Shown here: in pieces, positions 1-7,835 of the stretch | Layout of the letters: each line of letters starts with the position of its first letter | Position numbering within the stretch: the stretch's first letter is position 1 | Assembly: GCA_934131005.1 (NCBI GenBank) | Contig: CAKOYV010000010.1 | Location: forward strand, 1-43,406 | Length of the DNA: 43,406 nucleotides | Source of the DNA: an uncultured Bacilli bacterium | GTDB taxonomy: Bacteria; Bacillota_I; Bacilli_A; RF39; UBA660 | Reading direction: 5' to 3' | Translations under genes and position numbers: made by a program | Notes under the pieces: model-generated | What the model saw: only the letters and a program-made list of their open reading frames with translations | Databases searched by the model: none | Told to the model about the DNA's origin: nothing

Positions 1-1
1 C

Positions 2-55
2 AATAAAGTTAACAAAGAAAAACTAGATTTTATAATACCTAGAGAAGATTTTTAA
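2..55 (+). CDS. C-terminal tail of an upstream gene (partial), possibly ftsZ
   Basis: An open frame runs from the window edge to a TAA at 53-55 and ends in the residues LDFIIPREDF. Only 17 residues are visible. sepF lies just downstream, and in Bacillota sepF usually follows ftsZ or ylmE. The ending loosely resembles the conserved D-x-IP-x-F tail of FtsZ that binds SepF and FtsA, so ftsZ is a reasonable but weak guess. The frame could also be chance, because nothing upstream can be seen. Confidence 0.35.
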   Translation, partial: NKVNKEKLDFIIPREDF

Positions 56-139
56 ATTAAAACTGTCAAACTCGGGGCTTTATAGTAACTGATTAAATTT
101 ACATGTGAGTAAAAAAAATATCTAATTAAATAAAATTTA

Positions 140-167
140 TTGTATTTAAAAAAATATATGTTATAAT
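140..167 (+). promoter_or_regulatory. SigA-type promoter of sepF-divIVA
   Basis: TTGTAT at 140-145 is followed by a 16-bp spacer and TATAAT at 162-167, with a TGT extension just before the -10. It lies 33 bp ahead of the sepF start, which has the ribosome binding site AGGAGAGG. Confidence 0.75.
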
Positions 168-199
168 AAAAATAGATTATTGCGATAGGAGAGGATATC

Positions 200-604
200 A
201 TGGCTTTAAGTAAATTTAAAAAAATGTTAGTTGACGATGAATATGAAGAAGAAGAGGAAGAAGAGGCAGAAGTTTCTAAACCTAAAACTCAAATTACTCC
301 AAATAATAGTGGCAAAATGATTTTATTAGAGCCACGTGCCTACTCAGAGTCTCAACAAATAGCAGACCATTTAAAGAAAAAAAACACTGTTGTCGTTAAC
401 ATGAAAAGAGTTACTCCAGATCAAGCTAAAAGAATTGTTGATTTTCTAAGTGGAACAGTTTATGCTCTAGCAGGAGATTTACAAAAAATAGGTGCAGGAA
501 TATTTTTATGTACCCCAAAAGATGTCGATGTTGAAGGGGCTATAACCGACGATGATGACAAAAGTAAAAAGAATAAAAATAATGAGGATTATTTAGATTG
601 GTAA
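200..604 (+). CDS. sepF: Cell division protein SepF
   Basis: SepF bundles and anchors FtsZ filaments at the division septum on the inner face of the membrane. The 134-aa product has the family layout: a short N-terminal amphipathic segment (ALSKFKKML), an acidic Glu-rich linker at about residues 14-25, and then the SepF core. The core includes the segment VVVNMKRVTPDQAKRIVDFL and the hallmark GDLQKIGAGIFLCTP near residues 93-107. The Asp/Lys-rich tail is low complexity. The start is set by AGGAGAGG 7 bases upstream. It has its own promoter and is followed 20 bp later by divIVA, so the two division genes are probably co-transcribed. The usual ylmG and ylmH between them are missing. The identification is firm. 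Confidence 0.95.
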   Translation: MALSKFKKMLVDDEYEEEEEEEAEVSKPKTQITPNNSGKMILLEPRAYSESQQIADHLKKKNTVVVNMKRVTPDQAKRIVDFLSGTVYALAGDLQKIGAGIFLCTPKDVDVEGAITDDDDKSKKNKNNEDYLDW

Positions 605-624
605 TTTTAGTTAGAAGGTGAATT

Positions 625-1074
625 ATGAAACGATTTAGCATTGTTAACAATGGTTACAACATAGATGAAGTTAATAATTTTATCGACATTGTTATTCGTA
701 AATTAGAAAAATTAAGTGCCGACAATAGTAATTATTTAATGCAATTAGAAGCTTTAAAAAAGCAGGTCGCATCAAATGCAACACTAAAACAATCAAAACA
801 ACCAGAGCATGATAAAACCATTGCCAAAGCGCTAATAGCAGCCCAAGAAACAACTGATAAAATGAAACAATTAGCCAAAGAAGAAGCTGATCTAATAATT
901 AAAGAAGCAAAAGAAAATGCCAATGCTATTGTTCATGAAGCCTTAGTTAATGCCCAAAAAACAGAACAAGAATATGAACTATTAAAGAAAAATTACAATG
1001 TTTATAAAACAAAAGTAGAAAGTTTAGTTAAGGCTCAATTAGAGCTTTTAGAAGATGATAATAAAATGCAATAA
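625..1074 (+). CDS. divIVA: DivIVA-family coiled-coil protein
   Basis: DivIVA recognises negatively curved membrane at poles and septa and recruits partner proteins. The 149-aa product begins with a DivIVA lipid-binding-type segment (MKRFSIVNNGYNIDEVNNFI) matching the family pattern of a hydrophobic tip followed by YxxDEVxxF. The rest is predicted coiled coil rich in Ala, Lys and Glu, including EEADLIIKEAKENANAIVHE near residues 91-110. It is a little shorter than the roughly 165-aa Bacillus protein. An AGAAGGTG ribosome binding site precedes the ATG. It sits 20 bp after sepF, the usual place for divIVA, and ends inside a strong terminator hairpin. GpsB is a related alternative, but length and position favour DivIVA. 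Confidence 0.9.
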   Translation: MKRFSIVNNGYNIDEVNNFIDIVIRKLEKLSADNSNYLMQLEALKKQVASNATLKQSKQPEHDKTIAKALIAAQETTDKMKQLAKEEADLIIKEAKENANAIVHEALVNAQKTEQEYELLKKNYNVYKTKVESLVKAQLELLEDDNKMQ

Positions 1075-1090
1075 ATATTTGCATTTTTTT
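1063..1090 (+). terminator. Intrinsic terminator after divIVA
   Basis: AAAATGCAA at 1063-1071 pairs perfectly with TTGCATTTT at 1079-1087, followed by further Ts. The divIVA stop codon lies in the loop. Confidence 0.8.
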
Positions 1091-1129
1091 GTTTTATAAA
1101 CAATTTTTCTTATCATTATCTAAATTGCC

Positions 1130-1158
1130 TTGATTATAAATAACTATTATAATATAAT
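1130..1158 (+). promoter_or_regulatory. Promoter of leuS
   Basis: TTGATT at 1130-1135, a 17-bp spacer and TATAAT at 1153-1158. The transcript start would lie about 70 bases before the leuS ATG. That leader is too short for a T-box riboswitch and no T-box motif is visible. Confidence 0.65.
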
Positions 1159-1237
1159 ATAATTACGAATTTTAAATCTATAACTAGATTTGAGAAACTT
1201 AAAATCAGTTAATAATAAAAAAGGAAGGAAGATTTAT

Positions 1238-3652
1238 ATGTATGATTTTAAAAAAATAGAAAAAAAGTGGCAAAACTATTGGGATTCAAAAAAAAGTTTT
1301 CAAGCCATAACTGGAGATAAGACTAAAAAGCCTTACTATGTTTTAGTAGAATTTCCTTATCCATCAGGAGCTGGTTTACATGTAGGACACGTAAGAAGTT
1401 ATACAGCCCAAGATGTAATAGCTAGAATGAAGAGGATGCAAGGATATAACGTTTTATACCCAATGGGGTGGGATGCTTTTGGTGCCCCTGCAGAGCAATA
1501 TGCGATAAAAAATCATATACATCCTAAAGAAGCTGTAAAACAAAATATCAAAACTTTTAAAAAACAAATGAAAACACTAGGAATTTCTTTTGATTGGGAT
1601 CGTGAATTTTCTACAACTGATCCAGAATATTATAAATGGACACAGTGGCAATTTTTACAATTTTATAAACATAATATGGCCTATAAAGATACAATTCCTG
1701 TCAATTGGTGTCCAAATTGTAAAACAGTTCTTTCTAATGAAGATGCCGCAGGTGGTGTATGTGAAAGATGTGGACACCAAGTAATTCAAAAAGAAAAAAG
1801 CCAATGGATGCTAAGAATGAGTGATTATGCAGAAGATTTATTAAAAGGATTAGATGATACAGATTTTGCAGAACGTGTAAAATTAGGTCAAATCAATTGG
1901 ATTGGTAAGTCTACTGGTGTTGAAGTTGATATAGATATATGTGGTGGTGGCAAATTTTCTATCTTCACAACCTGTATCGAAACTATCTATGGAATAACTT
2001 TCTTTGTTATAGCTCCAGATGGAAAATTGATTAAAGAATTAATGCCAAGAGTAGAGAATAAGGAAGAAGTCCTAGCCTACATAAAAGAAACAGCTACTAA
2101 ATCAGATATGGATAGAACAGAACTTAATAAGGAAAAATCAGGTTGCCTACTAAAAGGAATCGAAGCTATCAATCCTGTAAATGGTAAAAAAGTACCAATA
2201 TACCTAGGAGATTTCGTTTTAGGAAACTATGGAACAGGTGCAGTAATGGCCGTTCCAGCTCATGATCAAAGAGATTTTGAATACGCCAAAACTCATTCTA
2301 TTGATATGATAGAAGTAATATCAGGTGGTGATATTAGCGAGCATGCTTTTGAAAAACAGGACTATTTAGGCAAAAACTCTAAATTAATAAACTCTGAAGA
2401 ATTTACTGGTCTAACAGTAGAAGAAGCAAAAGAAAAAATTACTGCTAAATTAATAAAAATGGGCATTGCCAAAAAAGTAAATAACTATAAGATGCGTGAC
2501 TGGATTTTTTCAAGACAAAGATTCTGGGGAGAACCAATTCCAATGATTAACTGTAAAAAATGTGGATGGGTTCCAATGAAAGAAGAAGATTTACCACTAT
2601 TATTACCAGATATTGCTGAATATGAACCAACTGATGATGGTGAATCTCCATTAGCTAAAATAACAGAGTGGGTAAATTGTAAATGCCCTTGTTGCGGAGA
2701 AGATGCAAAAAGAGAGACAGATACAATGCCTAATTGGGCTGGCTCATCATGGTATTTCTTAAGATTTATGGATCCAAAAAACACAAAAGAATTTGCCAGT
2801 ATGGACGCAATGAAATATTGGAATAGAGTAGATTGGTATAACGGTGGTATGGAACACACTGCTAGACACCTACTATATGCTAGATTTTGGGTACAATTTT
2901 TATATAATATAGGTCTAGTACCACATAAAGAAATGATTTGGACCCGTGTATCACATGGTATGGTTCTAGGATCTGATAATCAAAAAATGAGTAAATCTAA
3001 AGGAAACGTTATCAATCCAGATGATATTGTAAATGAATTTGGTGCAGATACATTAAGAATTTACGAAATGTTCATGGGAGATTATAGACAAGATGCTCCA
3101 TGGAGTACTGACTCACTAAGAGGATGTAAAAGATTTATTGAAAAAGTAATCAGACTATCTGAAAAACTAAACGATAATCAAGGACTATCAAAAGAATTTG
3201 AAATTATTCAAAATAAAACTGTAAAATCAATTGAAAATGATTTAAGTAAAATGGGATATAATACTTATATATCATCACTTATGATTTTAACAAATACTTA
3301 TGATGATGCTAACTCAATTTCTAAAGAAGATTATCATTTATTATTAACATTAATGAATCCAGTTGCCCCTCATATAACAGAAGAGTTAAATGAAAAATTA
3401 GGTTATACTCCATTATGTGAAGGAACATGGCCAAGTTATGATCCAGGGAAATTAATTGAAAAAACTTTTGATATCGCTGTTCAAGTAAACGGAAAAGTAA
3501 GAGGAACTATAACTATTTCTCTTGATGATACAGAAGAGGAAATTAAAGAAAAAGCTCTAAATAATGAAAATGTAAAAAAACATATCGAAGGAAAACAAAT
3601 TGTAAAAGAAATTGTTATTCCTAAGAAGATTGTAAATATTGTAGTTAAGTAA
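1238..3652 (+). CDS. leuS: Leucyl-tRNA synthetase
   Basis: This class I aminoacyl-tRNA synthetase charges tRNA-Leu with leucine in the cytoplasm. The start is the ATG at 1238, behind AAGGAAGG, giving 804 aa, the normal bacterial length. An in-frame TTG at 1190 has no ribosome binding site. The HIGH-type motif is HVGH in GAGLHVGHVRSYT near residue 44. A zinc-binding pair CPNC and CERC lies near residues 160-185. The editing domain carries NYGTGAVMAVPAHDQRDFEY, and the KMSKS loop appears intact in DNQKMSKSKGN. A second Cys cluster (CKKCGW, CKCPCCG) lies in the later catalytic region. It is monocistronic between the divIVA terminator and the rimP promoter. Confidence 0.98.
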   Translation: MYDFKKIEKKWQNYWDSKKSFQAITGDKTKKPYYVLVEFPYPSGAGLHVGHVRSYTAQDVIARMKRMQGYNVLYPMGWDAFGAPAEQYAIKNHIHPKEAVKQNIKTFKKQMKTLGISFDWDREFSTTDPEYYKWTQWQFLQFYKHNMAYKDTIPVNWCPNCKTVLSNEDAAGGVCERCGHQVIQKEKSQWMLRMSDYAEDLLKGLDDTDFAERVKLGQINWIGKSTGVEVDIDICGGGKFSIFTTCIETIYGITFFVIAPDGKLIKELMPRVENKEEVLAYIKETATKSDMDRTELNKEKSGCLLKGIEAINPVNGKKVPIYLGDFVLGNYGTGAVMAVPAHDQRDFEYAKTHSIDMIEVISGGDISEHAFEKQDYLGKNSKLINSEEFTGLTVEEAKEKITAKLIKMGIAKKVNNYKMRDWIFSRQRFWGEPIPMINCKKCGWVPMKEEDLPLLLPDIAEYEPTDDGESPLAKITEWVNCKCPCCGEDAKRETDTMPNWAGSSWYFLRFMDPKNTKEFASMDAMKYWNRVDWYNGGMEHTARHLLYARFWVQFLYNIGLVPHKEMIWTRVSHGMVLGSDNQKMSKSKGNVINPDDIVNEFGADTLRIYEMFMGDYRQDAPWSTDSLRGCKRFIEKVIRLSEKLNDNQGLSKEFEIIQNKTVKSIENDLSKMGYNTYISSLMILTNTYDDANSISKEDYHLLLTLMNPVAPHITEELNEKLGYTPLCEGTWPSYDPGKLIEKTFDIAVQVNGKVRGTITISLDDTEEEIKEKALNNENVKKHIEGKQIVKEIVIPKKIVNIVVK

Positions 3653-3728
3653 GATGAATAAAATAGAATTTATAATAATACCAAAAGTATTTGGATATCT
3701 AAATTACTAAAATTACAGTTAATAGCTA

Positions 3729-3757
3729 TTGTTATCTTAATAAAAATATGCTATAAT
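3729..3757 (+). promoter_or_regulatory. Promoter of the rimP-nusA-rnpM-infB operon
   Basis: TTGTTA at 3729-3734, a 17-bp spacer and TATAAT at 3752-3757 with the TGC extension of a strong extended -10. It predicts a leader of about 55 bases before rimP. Confidence 0.75.
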
Positions 3758-3775
3758 ACAACTATCTTGACGAAG

Positions 3776-3805
3776 AAAGTGGCCTTATGTAAGTCCACTT
3801 TTTAA
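3776..3805 (+). promoter_or_regulatory. Terminator-like hairpin in the rimP leader (candidate attenuator)
   Basis: AAAGTGG (3776-3782) pairs with CCACTTT (3795-3801), and the inner CTTA pairs with TAAG, followed by a short T run and then AAAATAGGAGG. It lies between the promoter and the first gene, not at an operon end. It could therefore act as an attenuator or antitermination site for an operon that encodes NusA itself. That role is inference; only the hairpin is seen. Confidence 0.55.
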
Positions 3806-3818
3806 AATAGGAGGAATT

Positions 3819-4067
3819 ATGATCGAAGAGAAAGTAAGAAAATTAATTGAAAAACCTATTAATGATATGGGAATAATAATTGATAATATCGAATATCTAA
3901 AGGAAGGAAATAATTTTTTCCTAAGAATTACAATTGATCGTAGCACCCCAATTGATATAGATACAGTAGTAGAAGTAACAAAAGTAGTAAATCCCATTCT
4001 AGATGAGGTTGATATTACAGATGACAGTTATATATTAGATATAACATCAAAACAGAAAGGAGAATAA
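3819..4067 (+). CDS. rimP: Ribosome maturation factor RimP, N-terminal domain only
   Basis: RimP assists assembly of the 30S ribosomal subunit. Position (first gene of the operon, directly before nusA) and sequence support the call: an N-terminal alpha/beta domain with EEKVRKLIEKPINDMG, then FFLRITIDRSTPIDIDTVVEVTK. The product is only 82 aa against about 150 for typical RimP. It stops after SYILDITSKQKGE, at the point where the family normally continues with an SPGIDRPL-type motif and the C-terminal SH3-like domain. The TAA is followed one base later by nusA, with that gene's AGAAAGGAG ribosome binding site inside the rimP end, so the short form looks like the real gene and not a fresh frameshift. 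The start is supported by TAGGAGG. Confidence 0.8.
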   Translation: MIEEKVRKLIEKPINDMGIIIDNIEYLKEGNNFFLRITIDRSTPIDIDTVVEVTKVVNPILDEVDITDDSYILDITSKQKGE

Positions 4068-4069
4068 TT

Positions 4070-5311
4070 ATGAATAAAAAACAAATGAAAGAATTTATAA
4101 CAGCACTTAATACAATCGTTGCTGAAAAAGGAATAGATAAAGGAATTGTAATAGAGGCAATGGAACAAGCTCTAGCAGCTGCATATAAGAAAAAAGGAGG
4201 TCCTGCTAGATGTAATGTTAATCCAGATACAGGTGAAATCAAATTAATGTCTGTTAAAACAGTAGTAGATGATGATGAATTTTATGATGAGAAAAGTCAA
4301 ATTGCTCTAAGTGACGCCAAGAAAATTGTTAATGATATAGAAATTGGAGAAACTATTGAAAATCCAGTTGAAATGACAGATTTTGGTCGTGTAGCAGCTG
4401 GAACAGCTAAACAAGTAGTAGTTCAAAGAATCAAAGAAGCTGAAAAGGAATTAATTGCCAATGAATTTGGTGATAAAAAAGATGAACTAGTAATAGGAAC
4501 TCTAGCAAGAGAAGATGCTAAAACATATTATGTAGATTTAGGTAAAACATTTGGCTTACTTCCAAAAGATGAAATAATACCAGGAGAAAAATTAGAAATG
4601 GGAAGCCAAATTAAGGCATATGTTTCTAAATTAGAAATAGGAAATAAAGGCGTTTTTATCCTTTTATCTAGATGTCATTATGGATTCATCAAAAGATTAT
4701 TAGAAATAGAAATCCCAGAAATAAATGATGGAACTGTTATATTGTACTCAGTTGCAAGAGAAGCAGGAAATAGAAGTAAAATAGCTGTTTATAGTGATGT
4801 TGAAAATGTAGAGCCAGTAGGTTGTGTTATAGGTTCAAATGGTAGCCGTATCAATAGAGTTCTAAAACAAATAGGAAGAGAAAAAATAGATGTTATTCTA
4901 TACGAAAAAGATCCCGCTACTTTTATAAAAAATGCCCTAAGTCCAGCCAAAAATGTAGAAGTATTTATAACTGATCCTAAGAAAAAAGAAGCAACCTGCA
5001 TCGTTGATAAAGATAATTTATCACTAGCAATTGGACGCAAGGGAATAAATATTAAACTAGCATCTCGCTTAACTCATTATAAACTAGATATAAAATGTTT
5101 AGATGATGTTGATATTGAAGAATATCGTCAAAAATATAATAATATCGCAGATGAATTGAATTTAGAAAATGAAATTGATGAAGATGTTAAAGAACAAGAG
5201 ATATCAAACAATGATGAATTAGAAGAAGTAAAACCAGATAATCAAGAAATAGAAGTAAAAGAAGAAAATGAAGAGGAAGAAAATACAGATGAAAAAGATA
5301 CCAATGCGTAG
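4070..5311 (+). CDS. nusA: Transcription termination/antitermination factor NusA
   Basis: NusA binds RNA polymerase and modulates pausing, termination and antitermination. The 413-aa protein has the family order: an N-terminal RNAP-binding domain to about residue 130, an S1 domain (about 135-200, ending in IFILLSRCHYGFIKRL), then two KH domains. KH1 holds VEPVGCVIGSNGSRINRVLK, and a GRKGINIKLASRL segment lies in KH2. The C-terminal 60 residues are acidic and low complexity, as in many Bacillota. SRCHYG replaces the more usual SRTHPG. Its last 23 bases overlap the start of rnpM. It follows rimP by 2 bp, so translation is probably coupled. Confidence 0.97.
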   Translation: MNKKQMKEFITALNTIVAEKGIDKGIVIEAMEQALAAAYKKKGGPARCNVNPDTGEIKLMSVKTVVDDDEFYDEKSQIALSDAKKIVNDIEIGETIENPVEMTDFGRVAAGTAKQVVVQRIKEAEKELIANEFGDKKDELVIGTLAREDAKTYYVDLGKTFGLLPKDEIIPGEKLEMGSQIKAYVSKLEIGNKGVFILLSRCHYGFIKRLLEIEIPEINDGTVILYSVAREAGNRSKIAVYSDVENVEPVGCVIGSNGSRINRVLKQIGREKIDVILYEKDPATFIKNALSPAKNVEVFITDPKKKEATCIVDKDNLSLAIGRKGINIKLASRLTHYKLDIKCLDDVDIEEYRQKYNNIADELNLENEIDEDVKEQEISNNDELEEVKPDNQEIEVKEENEEEENTDEKDTNA

Positions 5312-5540
5312 TTGTATTGTAACTCAAGAAAAATTAGCAAAAAAAGATTTAATAAGAGTTGTCAAAAATAAAGATGGAGAAGTATCAATTGATTTAAGTG
5401 GTAAGGCTAATGGTAGAGGCGCTTACTTAAAAAAAGATTTAGAAGTAATAAAAAAATGCAAAAAGAATAAAATATTAGATAGAAAGCTAGGAATAGAAAT
5501 ACCTGATAAAATATATGAGGAGCTTATAAATATGGTGTAA
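5289..5540 (+). CDS. rnpM: YlxR-family RNase P modulator RnpM
   Basis: YlxR (RnpM) is a small RNA-binding protein reported to modulate RNase P. The start at ATG 5289 is preferred because GAGGAAG lies just upstream and the protein then begins MKKIPMRSCIVTQEKLAKKD, the canonical YlxR start. A further upstream ATG at 5268 would only add seven Lys-rich residues. The 83-aa product keeps PMRSC, LIRVVKNKDG and the GRGAYL motif. It overlaps the nusA 3' end in another frame and lies 23 bp before infB. The ylxQ (L7Ae-like) gene usually found between rnpM and infB is absent. Confidence 0.92.
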   Translation: MKKIPMRSCIVTQEKLAKKDLIRVVKNKDGEVSIDLSGKANGRGAYLKKDLEVIKKCKKNKILDRKLGIEIPDKIYEELINMV

Positions 5541-5563
5541 ATAAATAATTGGAGGTGATGCTC

Positions 5564-7690
5564 ATGATGAGTGTACAAGAATATGCTGAAGATGTATCTT
5601 TAGATGTAAAAACAATATTAGAATTATGTAATAAACTAAATTTAAATGCTAGTAGCAAAGATGATGAATTATCTGACGATGATATAATAATATTAGATAA
5701 TGAAATTGAAAATAATTATTCTACTGATTCAATTTTAGAAGATGATATAAAGGAAGATGATAACTATAAAACAACAGAACCAGCCAATAAAACTAATAAA
5801 AAATCATCAAAAATAAGTAAAAATAATAAAAGTAAAAAAAATAATAAACAGAATAAATCAAACAATAAAAATGATTATATGAAAAAAAGAAAAGAAATGT
5901 ATAAGCATAAAAATAAATTAAAAGAAAATAGTGCTACTATAGGTGATGATACAATTCTTTATAAAAATAATATGACAGTAAATGAACTTGCTACAAGTAT
6001 AGGTGTAGGCTCTGGTGAAGTTATAAAAAAATTAATGGCTCTAGGATTTATGATGAACTTAAATGCTTCTCTAGACTTTGATACAGCAGAGATAATTGTT
6101 AATGATTATAATAAAAAATTAAAAAGAGAAGAGACTACCAATGAAACTAATTTTGAAGAATTAGAACTAGTAGATGATGAAAAAGAATTAACTCCACGTC
6201 CACCAGTTGTAACTATTATGGGACATGTCGATCATGGTAAAACAACACTTCTAGATACGATAAGAAAAACAAACGTAGTAGGTGGAGAAGCTGGAGGTAT
6301 AACTCAAGCTATAGGAGCTTATCAAATTACCTATAATGATAAAAAAATAACTTTTATTGATACACCAGGTCATGCTGCATTTACTGAGATGCGTGCAAGA
6401 GGTGCTAGTGTTACAGATATTGTTATAATTATTGTTGCCGCTGACGATGGAGTAATGCCTCAAACAAAAGAAGCAATCGATCATGCTAAAGCAGCAGGAG
6501 TTCCAATCATTGTTGCTGTTAATAAAATGGACAAACCAGGAGCAAATCCTGAAAAAGTTCTAACTGAAATGGCCGAAGCAGGCATTATGCCAGAAGAATG
6601 GGGTGGAGATGTAATGTTTGTTAACATTTCTGCTAAAACTGGTATGGGAATAAATGATTTATTAGAAAGAATTCTTCTTATAAGTGAATTAGAAGAGTTA
6701 AAAGCTAATCCAAATAGATATGCTAGCGGAACAGTAATAGAATCTAAAATAGATAAAAATTTAGGTGTCGTAAGTACTCTTTTAATTCAAAATGGAACAC
6801 TAAGATTAGGAGATGCCATTGTCGTTGGTAATTATGCTGGAAAAATAAGAACTCTAAAGAATGACTTAAATGAACCACTAGTAACAGCTGGTCCAAGTAC
6901 CCCTGTTAGTATAACAGGTTTATCTGAAAGTCCAAGTGCTGGAGATAAATTTATGGTTTTTGAATCTGATAAGAAAGCTAAGAGTATCGCAAATGAAAGA
7001 CAAATAAAGGCTAAAGAACAATCAAATCAAGCTCCCGTATCTACTAGCCTAGATGATTTATTTAATAAAATTAATGCAGGAGCTAAGGAAATAAATATTA
7101 TTCTAAAAGCAGATGTAAAGGGAAGCGAAGAAGCTGTAAAAAATTCTTTATTAAAATTAGATGTTGAAGGAATAAAAATAAAAGTAATTAGAAGTGGTAT
7201 AGGTGCTATCAGCGAATCAGATATCGTCTTAGCATCAGCAAGTGATGCCATAATAATAGGTTTTAATATAAGACCAACTAATAAAATTATGGATTATGCT
7301 AAGGAAAGAAACGTAGATATAAGATTATATAATATTATCTATAAATTAGTTGAAGAAGTAGAACAAGCTATGAAGGGTAAATTAGAACCAATATATGAAG
7401 AAAAAGTTTTAGGTCAAGCTGAAGTAAGAAAACTATTTAAATTCTCTAAAGTAGGAACAATAGCTGGTTCAATGGTTATAAGTGGTACTATAAAAAGAGA
7501 TGCTAAAGCTAGAATAATAAGAGATAGCGTCATCATATATGATGGAAATATTAATACTATAGCTAGAGAAAAAGACCAAGTAAAAGAAGTGAAAAATGGT
7601 TATGAATGTGGTATTACAATAGAAGGGTATAACGACATAAAAGAAAAAGATATCATTGAAGCTTATGAAATCGTAGAAATAAAAAGATAA
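5564..7690 (+). CDS. infB: Translation initiation factor IF-2
   Basis: This GTPase delivers initiator fMet-tRNA to the 30S subunit. The start is taken as the ATG at 5564, just behind GGAGGTGAT; ATG 5567 is equally possible, and a TTG at 5549 lies ahead of the ribosome binding site. The product is about 708 aa. A short IF2_N-like segment (MSVQEYAEDVSLDVKTIL) is followed by a Lys/Asn-rich linker and a second IF2_N segment. The G domain has GHVDHGKT near residue 220, DTPGHAAF, NKMD and SAKT, followed by domains II-IV. rbfA, a usual downstream partner, is not here; a terminator follows instead. Confidence 0.97.
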   Translation: MMSVQEYAEDVSLDVKTILELCNKLNLNASSKDDELSDDDIIILDNEIENNYSTDSILEDDIKEDDNYKTTEPANKTNKKSSKISKNNKSKKNNKQNKSNNKNDYMKKRKEMYKHKNKLKENSATIGDDTILYKNNMTVNELATSIGVGSGEVIKKLMALGFMMNLNASLDFDTAEIIVNDYNKKLKREETTNETNFEELELVDDEKELTPRPPVVTIMGHVDHGKTTLLDTIRKTNVVGGEAGGITQAIGAYQITYNDKKITFIDTPGHAAFTEMRARGASVTDIVIIIVAADDGVMPQTKEAIDHAKAAGVPIIVAVNKMDKPGANPEKVLTEMAEAGIMPEEWGGDVMFVNISAKTGMGINDLLERILLISELEELKANPNRYASGTVIESKIDKNLGVVSTLLIQNGTLRLGDAIVVGNYAGKIRTLKNDLNEPLVTAGPSTPVSITGLSESPSAGDKFMVFESDKKAKSIANERQIKAKEQSNQAPVSTSLDDLFNKINAGAKEINIILKADVKGSEEAVKNSLLKLDVEGIKIKVIRSGIGAISESDIVLASASDAIIIGFNIRPTNKIMDYAKERNVDIRLYNIIYKLVEEVEQAMKGKLEPIYEEKVLGQAEVRKLFKFSKVGTIAGSMVISGTIKRDAKARIIRDSVIIYDGNINTIAREKDQVKEVKNGYECGITIEGYNDIKEKDIIEAYEIVEIKR

Positions 7691-7707
7691 GTAATTAATT
7701 CTCTATT

Positions 7708-7737
7708 AAGAACGCAATTTAATTTGTGTTCTTTTTT
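7708..7737 (+). terminator. Intrinsic terminator after infB
   Basis: AAGAACGCAA (7708-7717) pairs with TTGTGTTCTT (7724-7733) with one G-U pair, followed by a T run to 7737. It closes the rimP-infB operon. Confidence 0.8.
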
Positions 7738-7835
7738 AATATTACTCAAAAATTAATTCTTAAAATCTAAAAATTCTATTGCATTTATCTATTCGTTATG
7801 ATAAACTTTATTTATAATAAAGGTAGGGATAATGA

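Noticed and set aside
1075..1237. T-box riboswitch ahead of leuS
   Set aside because: The leader after the promoter is only about 70 bases, with no T-box sequence or antiterminator/terminator pair.
2485..2859. 124-residue minus-strand frame inside leuS
   Set aside because: It is antisense to a strongly conserved gene and has no start signals; it is a shadow of leuS codon use.
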